Source of the DNA: Rhizophagus irregularis
Lineage: Eukaryota; Glomeromycota; Glomeromycetes; Glomerales; Glomeraceae
Direction: 5' to 3'
Length of the DNA stretch: 64,000 nucleotides
NCBI RefSeq assembly: GCF_026210795.1
Contig: NC_089442.1
Span: forward strand, 3,252,501 to 3,316,500
Position 1 is the stretch's first letter. Every line of letters begins with the position of its first letter. The notes beneath the pieces were generated by a model. That model was not told where the DNA came from. It searched no databases and was given only the letters and a program-made list of their open reading frames with translations. The position numbers were made by a program, and so were the translations under genes. This document shows positions 11,834 through 23,900 of this stretch, in pieces.

Positions 11834-14800
11834 TCATAAGTTATCAATTATATCTTTTAATTCAAGCAGGTTTTCCATCTCCTTTCTTGAAAAATACTTG
11901 TCCTTAAAAGCTTCTGGAACATTTGGGCAAACTTTATGAATTGGTAATAAATGACCTATTTTGGGAAAGTAAATTTGTTTATCTTTTCTAGATTCATCAG
12001 ATGTGAATCTAATATAATCTACTTGCTAAACAATATGTAATAATACAAGATCAGACCAATTATTATTTGAATAAGAACGATAAAAGTAGTATACTGTACC
12101 ATATTAAGACCATTTACTTCAATTGAAGGTTGTATTCTTTGTATTTTATAGGTGGTTTTAGGTATTTTAAAAGAATAGTGTTCAATCCAGCCTAATCCTT
12201 CAAGTTTTAACACATCTTCAAATTTTAAAACATGTTCATCCTGCATAAACGTTGAATCCTATTATAATAAAATGCATTAACTAAAATATGTCTAAGAAAA
12301 GAAAATTAGTATTTATAGTTAATTAACTTACTATTTCATATTTAATTATAAGTTTTATAAAGCAATCTTTAGATAGTATCTTTTTAACATTTATTTTCCA
12401 AATAACACAACGCCGATAAGCATGAAGTTCGGGTAAACTAAAACTAGTAAATGTTTTACCATCAAAAGACAAAACCTGTCCTGATAGACTTTTAATGTTT
12501 TTAAAATAAAATTAGTAATTTATGTAACTATTTAATAAATCAATATGTATAAACCAACCTTACCTATTTGTATCATTTACTTGATACTGCTGAAATTCAT
12601 TGTTCAAATTTATAAAGTTTGTAATAAAATAAATTCTCATCACTAAAATAATACATTGCATTAATAATAATTTAAAAAAATAATAATCAATATGTATTTA
12701 AATATTCTCTTACTTCCGTATAAAAAACTGCTAAAAGGATCAAAAATTCCAAGTTTGGTTAAATCACTATCATACCACTTTAGGTGTGACAAGTAATCTG
12801 CCCAAAAATTTGAATATTTCATGGATTGTAATAAATACAAAAATGAAATGTCTTCATTATTGTATAATTTATCATATAAAAATGATAGAAATTTTGTAAA
12901 ATATTCTTTGGGGTCCATAATAGACAAATCAATATATATTTTAAATACTATTAAAGACAATGATTTATCATCTTCGAGAATTTGATCTATTTTTGTTATA
13001 ATATCATGTTTTAAATCTTTAGACCTATTTCTCTTTTGCAAATATTCCATGTAATGTAACTGAATTTTTGATAAATTATCATCAGGGTCTAATTCTACAC
13101 ATTTTTCAAAAGAAGTTATAGCATTCTCAATATTTCCTATTGAATAATATGTTAAGCCCCTATTATAGTGTGCTAAATTATTTGATGGATCCAATTGTAT
13201 AACTTTATCAAGATCTAATAAAGTTTTTTCATATTCTTGGAGAACAAAATATGCAATAGCTCTTTTATTCAAATTATGAATATTTTCTGGATCTATACTA
13301 TTTGCTTTTGTAAAATATGTTACTGCTTCATCATACCTTCTTAAATTTTTAAGAATTTCCCCATAATAACATAAAATTAATGAATCTTTATCATTAGTAT
13401 TTAATAGTCTGTCTAATATTTTTGAACAATTTATATAATCTTCTTGTTTTTCAAAAATGTATGCACAATTCTTAAGACACAAATTATTATTTGGATCATT
13501 TTTTAATGCAATAATATAATTCTTTAAAGCATTATCATAATGAGATTTTTTTAAAAAGCTATTTCCAAGTATTATGTGCGGCAAATTAATGATTGATTTG
13601 ACTTTATATTCTAATGATATATTTAAATTATTTATTGCTTTATCATATTCACCTTCCCAAAAAAATATATCTCCATAAATAAAATATGCAATTGGTTGTT
13701 TTTGTTTTAATTTAATAGCTTCTTCTAAATATAAATGTGCTTGTTCATAATTATTAAGACATCTATAAATATAAGCTAAAATACATCTTACAGAATAACT
13801 TTTAGGAAAAAGTTCTAAATATTCTTTACACAATGATTCAGCTTTTCGATAATATTTTCCATTTAATTCTTTTATAATGCTTTTATATATTGGATGTTGT
13901 TTTCTTGAAACTTTTGAAAATATTGATGATAATATATTTGAATTTAATTTAATTGCTTTCATAAATTTCTTCTTTTTTGTCAAAATAAGATCGACTTCTG
14001 AATTATCTGAATCACTATCATATTGATCATTTGTTATTTGTTCTGAATTTTCTAATTCAATAGTTGGTAAAATATGTCCAGCTTCAAAGAATTGTAAATA
14101 CAAATTTTTATAAACAGTATTCTGTGGTAAATATCTAATATTATTTTTTTCAAGTTTTTCTCTACATATAGGACATTTATTTTGTTTTAAATTTTTTAAT
14201 TTATTCAATGATAATATATGTTGACATTTTAAAATACATAATTGATCTGTTGGTTCATTACTAATTGGACATGTCATTTCATCTGCTATAACATCTATAA
14301 TGTTACATTTATTTTGATTTAAACTTCTTCCTTTTTCTTCCCCTTTTCCTATACTGTCATTTAAAATTTTAGAATCTTCAAAATATTTTTCTTTAACAAA
14401 AGTTAATAAATTTTGGAATTTTTCTGAAAAATCTGCAGATTTATTTTCATTTAATTTTCGTATATATTGATCAAAATCATCTTCAATTATTGAAAACATC
14501 TGTTCATCAACATTATATAAATGTAATAACATTTCAATTACTTTAAATTGAATGAAGTTGCTTGGAGCTTTGTTAAGTGATTCAATTGCCAGATAATAAC
14601 AAAGACCATATGTGGATGTTTGAGTAGTTTTTTGAATAAGATTTTGTGCAAGATCTAATAGCCCAAACCACAAAGTATGTGGTAATACAAGAGGTTCATT
14701 TCTTGTAAAATCATTTAGGAAATTTCCAGTATTCTTTAATGTTTTTGCAAATTTATCTGATACTATATCAAATATCGCTTGAAAATCTAAAACAGATTTA

Positions 14801-17310
14801 TCAGCAACATTGGTCCATTCTTTTTCTAAAAAGCTCCAAATATATTCTATTAATATCATTTCTGCATATTTTTTACTAATTATTTTTTCAGAATCTTCAG
14901 ACCAAATAAAAAGATTATGCTGAATTATTAACATAATTCTCCAATCAATATAATAGGATGGTACTGAATATTTAAAACTTAAATCTTGGCGTAATTGTAC
15001 AATCATTGACTCAATTGAATAATTTTCATCTGAAATAGAAGCTTGAGACGATGGTGTAATATTTAAAATGGGTTTTAACAAATCTTTAATTCTTCTTATA
15101 AGTTCTTTAAACCAAGTTATGTCATCACGTAAACTATATAGCATATCTTGCAAGTAAATTAATAAAAAATCAATATTATAGTTGTACATTTTATTCCTTT
15201 GTTGATTGAGATTTGATTTATCAATAACTTGTATTGTTTTATAATAAATTTCTACAAATTTTGCCAGAGAATTGCAAACTTTATCTAAAAGATCTTTACT
15301 TAGGACTATTGGTGAATTTGAAAATTGTATACGCTCTAAAACAGCTATCCAGACTCGTAAATGTAATTCCAATCTCACCACATTTTCTTCTGAATAATAA
15401 TCAAATAGAGTAGGATTGGTTAATGATTTTAATGAACCTACTAAGACTTGGGATGAAAAATCATTCTTCAAATTTTCAAAAAGTAATTTTAGAGCATATA
15501 AAAATTTCGGTTCAGTCAATTCCTTTACAAGCTCTTTTACTTTTTCGTCCGGTGTAATAAATCCTTCATTTTCTAGTTTGAAAAGTAATTGGTTGTTATA
15601 AACGCACGCATCCTCTGTTGATGGTTCTATTGCTTGATTTGATGTACTTGATGAACTATTTTCAAACTCCACTTTTATCTCGCTTTTGTGTTCATCATAA
15701 ATATTTAAAGATCCAAGAACACTTATTAAATCATTATTTACTACTATATCTATAGTTCCTTTACTTAGTTTCGAAGTTGACTTATATTTTTCCAAGTTTT
15801 CCTTTTCATTAGCGTTATTTGTAAAATTTTCTTTTCCCGGTTTGAGAAGTGATTGATTTCTATAATAATATGTATCGTCCATCGATGATCCTGCTTTATT
15901 TGATGCACTTGATGGGTTATATTCAGATTTCGCCTTTAACTCGCTTTCATATCCATCAATATTTAATGATTTGACATTTATTAAATCATTGTTTAGATCT
16001 GTAGTTCTATCACTTAAATTTGAAACTGATTTATAATTTTCGGGTTCTTTCCTTTTATTAATATTATCAATAAATGTATCATTTTGGTTTGGAGAAATTA
16101 TTGCTTTAAGAGCTGAAACAACTTCCTGCATGTTTGGACGTTCATTTGGTTCATATTTCCAGCACTCTAGAAATAAATAAATTAATATATAATCAGTTAA
16201 AAATTGTTATGAAAAAATTATATTAAATTATAAATTACCTGTATATAATTTATTATACTCAACAGGTGTTCCATAAATCATTTCTTCTCTTTTACCTTTT
16301 AATATGAACAACATTAAGCTTGCATCATAATCATAACCTTTATTCTTAAATGGTTCACACCCGCTTGAAATTTGCCACAATAAAACTCCAATACTATATA
16401 CATCAGATTTTTCATTTAATTTATAATTTTTATTTTGATCATTGAATTTTTTTGGATCAACATAAGGTATTACACCAAGTATTCTTGATGCACTACTCGA
16501 TGCTTCAGCAATTTTTTTTGATAGTCCAAAATCTGCTAATTTAATATTATTCTGATGTACAAGTATATTGTTTGCATGCTTTAATTAAAAGAAAAAAAAG
16601 TATATTAATATATCATATATATATTTAGTAAATTAGGTAAAATACATAAATTATAATTAAATTACCAGGTCACGATGAATAATCTCTTTTTTATGCAAAA
16701 ATTCTACGGCACTTGCCAATTGCAACGCTAAACGATATTTATCATTCCAACCAAGTCCATCGAAATGATTGTTTAAGTAAGTATTTAATGTACCATCATT
16801 GGCATATTCCAAAACTAAAGAATAATACTCATTTATTTGATGAGTTGTATCTGAAAAAAAAGTAAATTATTATTTTTTTTTTATATTAATAAAAGAATGA
16901 ATTTTACAATCTATATAGTAAATTCTAATATTCACCTATCTTTGTGATTCCATATAACCTTATAATATTTTCATGATCATCAACACTCCGATGCAATTTT
17001 AACTTTGGAAAATACGAGTATGAATATTTATTTATTCAATATATATATTTTTTAATAAATCAACTAAAATTTACCTCTTTCACAACTTCCTTAAGAGTAT
17101 GATGCTCATCATTATTAAAAGATTTTATAGCGAAAAAACGACTAGAATTTTCCAACTAGCACGAACAACAATTCCGTATGCTCCTTTTCCTATTTGTTGA
17201 ATATTTGTAAAGTCTGAATATTTATAATATTTGATATGTTCCTCAGATATCGAATTATCCAACCAATGAATATAGTATTTTAAATTATTTATCTTAGAAT
17301 TTTCTGCCAT
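11834..17310 (-). CDS. Kinase-RING/U-box-TPR protein, paralogue A (frameshifted exon 1)
   Basis: Nine exons by splice consensus and phase: 17310-17075, 17002-16936, 16850-16666, 16578-16239, 16166-12714, 12642-12564, 12488-12332, 12258-12100, 12025-11834; about 1,622 residues if exon 1 were in frame. Order: glycine-rich loop [12 protein letters not shown] in IIHRDL; DFG in [22 protein letters not shown]-lobe ending [17 protein letters not shown]; a charged Ser/Asn linker; a conserved helical region starting [16 protein letters not shown]; a RING/U-box-like motif ([19 protein letters not shown]); about eight TPRs; and a conserved C-terminal module over four small exons. The Met at 16131 is internal to the C-lobe, not a start. 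Exon 1 lacks one base near 17155 compared with B, so the kinase frame breaks before the catalytic Lys. This is either a pseudogene mutation or a sequence error. A cytosolic signalling role is inferred from domains only. Confidence 0.8.
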
Positions 17311-18735
17311 TTTTTTTAGAAATTGAAAACCTGTACCGTGTTTCGAGTATTTAAAATATTTATTTGTTTGACGATTTCTATTTGTACACGGGGTATTTCA
17401 AACACGGGTTTCCAAAAAAGTAAATTTTATTTGCAGATCATATATAATGTTGCAGATTAAGGTATTACGTATCACGTGAGATTTTATATTTATCGACAGC
17501 AAATTTATATAGCAATAGTAACGCAAATTTCTGTACAATATAGATTTCTGTAATATTTAACATAAAAGGGTAAGATTTATATGGTTAGAAAGCCACGCTC
17601 CTGAACTTTATTTGAAAGATTTATTTTTTTTAAAAAAAGTCTTTAAAATCTTCATATGAAGTTGCGAATAGGAATATATGTTTTTGCGAATAGGCAAACT
17701 TAAATTTTAGTATCATGATTAGTTATTTATAACACGTGATATATATAAGATGACAATTTGCCAAATGATATATATATAAAAATCACGTGGTACGTAATAC
17801 CTTAAATTTAACGTAAATAAGTCATAATTGAAATTCAAAAACGATTTTGGCGCTTAAGTAAGCTTGAGAACAGATAAAAATACACATACTATATGTTTCT
17901 TTTAAAATTATGTTCAATAAAATTTTTTTGGCATAATTTTTTATAAAGTCACGTGATACATGTATGAGATAATTTTTGTTTATCACAATTTCTGTTGTGT
18001 TTAATTTTGAAGATGCAATAGCTATATCATTCTGAATTGATCAAAAATTCAAACAGCTCTTTTCAAAAATAAGTTAAATATTTTTACGTTAATTTAAAAA
18101 TGCCGCTTAAATATCACAAAAGTTTATTTAGTACTTGGAGTTTTTATTTACTTATTTCATACATTTGGAGCCAACAAAATATTATCAAAAAATTATAGTT
18201 TGACGAATAAATTTGCATATATCTCATTTTTCTCCATCCATATATAAATTTTACAAAAAAAAAAATAATATATATTAACTAGTTCTGGCATGATAAATAG
18301 CCCTAGTAATTTGACGTAATTATTAAATGTTGGTTCTTAAACCTTTATAGTTTAAATTTATTATCGAACAAATCATGTTGTACTAATGTTACGTTTCACT
18401 AGAGTTTCACTAAATTCTTTTTTGCTTTTAATTAACAATGCATTTCTTTATCAATTAATACAATGTAAGCTACAATATCATTTCAGTTATTGTTAAGTTA
18501 ACCCAATACTAATAATAAACAGGCATATTTGAACATTAAGATGTCCAAATTTCCATTATAATTAAAAATTTGTGTATTAAAATAAAATAACAAATTTATG
18601 TAAAGCTTTTATCTATTTTATTTTTATTTTTTTTTTTAAAAAAAAATAATAATAATTCACGCATATAATCATAACTTCATTAATTTTCAGTTATCAGCAA
18701 AATCACCAAATATCTTTCATGTTTCAAGTTGCAAG
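17311..18735. other. 5' flank of paralogue A
   Basis: Non-coding. Its distal half matches the upstream flank of paralogue B (about 27350-27705), for example the shared words atttttacgttaatt and ttatttagtactt and a segment around ataggcatatt/acaggcatatt. This marks it as part of the duplicated unit. It contains the candidate short element at 17457-17805. Confidence 0.55.
17457..17805. mobile_element. Candidate MITE with about 25-bp inverted termini
   Basis: The left end ttaaggtattacgtatcacg (from 17457) is mirrored at the right by cgtggtacgtaatacctta (to 17804), an imperfect terminal inverted repeat of about 25 bp enclosing about 345 bp of AT-rich DNA. The outer TA or TTAA can serve as the target duplication, so a Tc1/mariner-like or piggyBac-like non-autonomous element is possible. 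There is no transposase. It sits within about 150 bp of the start codon of A. Confidence 0.5.
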
Positions 18736-19045
18736 ATAAAGTTGATGAAGATAGAAACATTGATAATGATTGTGAAGTGTGTTGCGAAACTATGAAAATT
18801 AAGTTTAAGACATTATTAGATGAAGTAAGAGATTTATTTTTCAACTGGTTGACTAAAACTAATATAATAAATAAATAATTTTCTTTATTTTAGACTCATT
18901 ATTGTTTAGACATTCCTGCTAATTTGTCTCGGCTAATTTTATTAAGCAAATGATCTGTCAAATACTAGAAGAATATGAACGATTAATATTGCCAAGATTA
19001 TATAAAGATAAGACTAGAAATACATTTTATTGAGAATAATAAAAA
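18736..19045 (+). pseudogene. Decayed gene fragment, copy 2 (unknown family)
   Basis: This is the second copy of the fragment at 10261-10560, with the same exon end (KFKTLLDE) and the same intron (gtaagagatt to ctttattttag). After the intron it retains a longer segment, including a frame that reads MICQILEEYERLILPRLYKD and soon ends at a stop. Copy 1 has lost part of this segment. The junction also marks the boundary between the two tandem kinase units. Confidence 0.4.
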
Positions 19046-19241
19046 TTGTATGCAATGAGATTTATAAGTATTTGATAAAATTCAATTAATTTTTAAATAT
19101 ATTCTTTAATAAATAAAATAATAAAAAGGTATATTATACTAATACAATAAGAAACACTTCCGTAACGGTAATTTAGTTCTTTGTAAAATTCCGCGAGAGT
19201 GTCGAAATCTGGAAACCATACATCACATGATTTAAAAACTA

Positions 19242-19813
19242 CACAGTGAAATTCGATAAACCGATCTATCGGTTCCACTAAAAATATCCGGTTTATCGGG
19301 ATATCCGGTATAGCGAAAAAATTTCGATATATTGGAAATCTATTATACTGAATTTTTTTAAAGAATTCATGCTAATAAAATTAATATACACTATATTTTA
19401 ATTTTTCATCTTAGTTTTAAGTTGAAAATTAATATAAAATATTTTCAATTGAATATATAAGTAATATATAACTTCGGCCGGAATTAAGATTTTTATAATT
19501 CTGGCCAAAATTAAGATTTACCGCATAACGTTACTTAAATTTTATTGGGTAATGATCACGTGATCCGGTTTATCGAATCATTTTTACTATAGTTGGTTAA
19601 AAAATTGATCCGTTATATCGAATATCGAGCTTTTACTAGTAAACTCCGGTATATCGAAACTTTTTATTTTTATTTTTATTTAACAGTAATAGTTAGCGAA
19701 TACAAATGGTATATCGAAACTATTTTAATATACGTAATTTGGTTCCAGCAAAAAAGTCCGGTTTAGGGCCAAATCCGGTTTATCGAAGATCCGGTTTATC
19801 GAATTTCACTGTG
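19242..19813. mobile_element. 572-bp Tc1/mariner-like MITE
   Basis: Perfect 22-bp terminal inverted repeats begin cacagtgaaattcg at 19242 and end cgaatttcactgtg at 19813. They are flanked by a TA duplication (19240-19241 and 19814-19815). The homologous flank of A at about 10708-10735 lacks the element and shows the uninterrupted empty site atttactatcatgtg. Subterminal copies of ccggtttatcga are repeated in both orientations. There is no transposase ORF, so it is non-autonomous. TA duplications and these termini fit the Tc1/mariner superfamily. Confidence 0.85.
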
Positions 19814-19815
19814 TA

Positions 19816-20943
19816 TCATGTGATTTACGTGACAGATAAAAATAACCGCTTTTATACTTTTTATATGATTAGTGATGATGAAGTAATAGAATTTTATATA
19901 CTGTCAATATACGTGCTGATTTTACTTATGAGAGAAATGGTCGTAGCATTAGGCCTTAATTTTTCGGTTCTCATATCCCGGCCGGGTCAGTTTTTGTTAA
20001 ATCTCAAAAAAAAAAAATTTTATATATTATTATACCGGGTAAGATTTTTTGTATAAAATTTTTTGAAAAAATTAAAAGCCGTGTTGCCAGGTCATTTTCA
20101 AAATTGTTATGTTATGAGAACCGAAAAATTAAGTTTGCATGACCTTATATATATTGTTTATATTAAAATCAACTAATAATAAATTATTTATTTATTGTTA
20201 AATTTTTTCTTTTTTTTTCTTTTTTTTTTTGTTCAGCATTTGTATCTCTTACTAATTTGTATATTTGCAATTATGAAAAAAAAGCAGGTTATACTATTTT
20301 GGAACGCACAATAATACCTGATGTTCTTGTTCATATCAAAAGATTACAAGACTTCAATGTAACATGAAAATTCAAGGCTTTAACTTAATTTCATAATTAT
20401 TTTTTTGTTCTATATAAATTATAACGTATTATATTAAAGCTATCCACATCATAAAAGAAAATCCGGATAACATCAATTAAAGAGACATGATCTTACAATT
20501 TATAAATCTTTAAAATCTTAAAAATAATTTTTTTGCGCTATATTACTTAATATGTTGCAGTTTGCAATTAACGAAACAAAGATATGAAATTCCTTTGAAA
20601 TTTATCAGGAGAAATTATAAATTTAACGTAACAAGTGGAGCGGAAAAATATTTTACGGAGTACACTGTACAAGCTAACGCAGCTTTTCAAAGTGGTTTTT
20701 TCCATAAATTTTATTGTTTAATGAATGGGAATAGAAAAGAATTTGGTAATTAATGAATAATAGGAAAAATATAATATGTCATGAAGAGTAGGCTTCCTGT
20801 GTTTTTATATTTACGCTATCATACTATAATAGGTCTTATCGTTTATAGATTAAATAACTGGAAGATTATATTTTATAAGAAAATATCAAATAAAGTATAT
20901 TTAGTACTAAAATATATTATTTATAATAAATAATACACAATAA
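19816..20943. other. 3' flank of paralogue B (duplicated spacer)
   Basis: This is colinear with the flank of A (about 10716-11833). It lacks the 200-bp insertion found there. It has about 130 extra bases at roughly 20111-20235, whose first 20 bases are the exact reverse complement of 19956-19975, followed by a T-rich run. Open frames here (19706-20056, 20562-20753) are not conserved in A and are judged non-coding. Confidence 0.55.
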
Positions 20944-23900
20944 TCATAAATTGTCAATTATATCTTTTAATTCAAGCAGGTTTTCCATCTCCTTTCTTGA
21001 AAAATACTTGTCCTTAAAAGCTTCTGGAACATTTGGGCGAATTTTGTGAATTGGCAATAGATGTCCCATTTTAGGAAAATAAATTTCTTTCCTATAATTA
21101 TCATACATAAATCGAATATAATCTATTTGCTACATAATATATAAATATATACATATTAGAAAATATAAGTTGTTGAGATCAACTTTTAATTAAACATAGT
21201 AGATAAAAAATGTATACCATATTAATAAAGCCATTTACTTCAATTGAAGGTTGTAACCACCATTTTCCTGTATTGATTTCAGGTATTTTAGATATTTTAA
21301 AAGAATATTCAATCCAACCTAATCCTTCAAGTTTTGACAAATCTTGAAATTTTAAAATGTGAACATTCCGAATAGATTTAGAATCCTATAATTAAATTCA
21401 TTAATTAAAAGCAATATTTAGGAAAAAAAATTCTTATAGCTTATTAAAACTTACTGTTTCTTGGTTAACTATAAATTTAATAGAACAATCTTTAGATAGT
21501 ATCTTTATAACATTTATTTTCCAGATAATACAACGCCAAGTTGTAAAAAATTGGAGTAGTTTTGGTAATCTTGGTAAACTAAAATTAAATGCCTTATTCT
21601 CAAAAGATAGTATCCGTCCCGATAAACTTGAATTTTTTAAAGTAATAAAATTAATTTATGTAATTATTTAATAAATCAATTATAAACAAACCTTACCTAT
21701 TTGTATCATTTATTTGATACTGATGAAATTCATTATTAACATTTGTAAAGTTTGAAATAAAATAAACATTCGCTACTAAAAAATCATTAAATATGTTAAT
21801 TATCATCCAAATAGTAATATTTTTTCAAGTATTATTATATTCTCTTACCTGTGTACATGTACTTATTAAATTTATCAACAATTCCAAATTCAACAAAATA
21901 ATCATGATTAGTTTTATAAACTTTATATAAGTATGACCAGAAACCTTGATATTCTTGTAATAAATAAACAAATGAAATTTCTTTATAATTATAAAACAAT
22001 CTACTTAAATCTATCATCGCCACATCATATTGTTCAAATTCAATATTTAATTTACATTTCATAAAAAGTAATGAATTGTCATTATCAATATTTGGAATTT
22101 GACCGACTTTTGTTATAACATCATATTTTAAATTTTTGTAATCATTCTTTTGTGAATATTCCACATAATATAATTGCATTTTTGATAAATTATCATCAGA
22201 ATCCAATTCTATACATCTTTTAAAAGCTATTATGGCATTTTCATTATTTCCCATTGTATAATATGTTAACCCTTTATTATAATATGCTAAACTATTTGAT
22301 GGATCTAATTGTATAACTTTATCAATATCTAGTAAAGCTTTATCATATTCTTGAAGAACAAAATATGCAATAACTCTTTTATTCAAATTATGAATATTTT
22401 CTGGGTCTATATTATTTGCTTTTGTAAAATATGCCACTGCTTCATTATACTTTCCTAAATTTTTAAGAATTTCTCCATAATAACATAAAATTAATGAATC
22501 TTTATCATTAATATTTAACAATTTGTCCAATACATTTAAACAATTTATATAATCTCCTTGTTTTTCAAAAACGTACGCACAATTCTTAAGACACAAATTA
22601 TTATTTGGATCATTTTTCAATGCAACATCATAATTCTTTAAAGCATTATCATAATGGGATTTTTTTAAAAAACTATTTCCAAGTATTATATACGGAAAAT
22701 TAATGATTGATTTGACTTTATATTCTAATGATATATTTAAATTATTTATTGCTTTATCATATTCACTTTGCCAAAAAAATATATCTCCATAAATAAAATA
22801 TGCAATTGGTTGTTTTTGTTTTAATTTAATAGCTTCTTCTAAATATAAATGTGCTTGTTCATAATTATTAAGACATCTATAAATATAAGCTAAAATACAT
22901 CTTACAGAATAACTTTTAGGGAAAAGTTCTAAATATTCTTTACACAATGATTCAGCTTTTCGATAATATTTTCCATTTAATTCTTTTATAATGCTTTGAT
23001 ATATTGGATGTTGCTTTCTTGAAACTTTTGGAAATATTGATGAAAATATATTTGAGTTCAATTTAATTGCTTTCATAAATTTCTTCTTTTTCGTTAATAT
23101 AAGATCGACTTCTGAATTAGTATCACTATCATATTGACCATTTGTTATTTGTTTCGAATCTTCTAATTCAATGGTTGGTAAAATGTGTCCACCTTCAAAA
23201 AATTTGGAATATAGATTTTTATAAATGGTATCCTGTGGTAAATATCTGATATCATTATTTTCAAGTTTTCCTTGACATATAGGACATTTTTTTTGCTTTA
23301 ATTTTTTTAAATTACTTAATGATAATATATGTTGACATTTTAAAATGCATAATTGATCTGTTGGTTCACTGCTAATTGGACAAGTTATTTCATCTGCTAT
23401 CACATCTATAATATTGTATGAGTTTGTTTGTTTTTCTTTTAAATATAAGTTTTTTTGAACCAACACTTTTTCTTTTCCTTTTCCAGTATCAATTAGAATT
23501 TTATAATCTTCAAGATATTTTTCTTTAACAAATATTAATAAATTTTGAAATTTTACCGAATTAATTTTATTCAATTTCTGAATATATTGATTAAAATCAT
23601 CCTCAATCATTGAAAACATTTGATTATCAATATTTTGTAAATATAATAAAATTTCAATTGCTTTAAATTGAATAAATTCACTTGGAGCTTTATTAAGTGA
23701 TTCAATTGCCATATAATAACAAAGACCATATGTTGCCATGCGAGTAGATTTTTGGATAAGATTTTGTACAAGATCCAATAGTCCGAACCATAAAGTATGT
23801 GGTAATGCAAGTGGCTCATTTCCAGTAAAATCATTTAAAAAACTTCCAGTGTTTTTCAATGCTCTTGCGACTTTATCTGATACTATATCAAATTTTACTT

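Noticed and set aside
12661-16131. Independent RING-TPR gene starting at Met 16131
   Set aside because: The Met is inside the kinase C-lobe motif ERPNMQEVV; the upstream exon joins in phase, so this is exon 5 of a larger gene.
19706-20056. 116-codon plus-strand open frame
   Set aside because: It begins inside the 572-bp MITE and runs out into duplicated non-coding flank; not present in the A copy.
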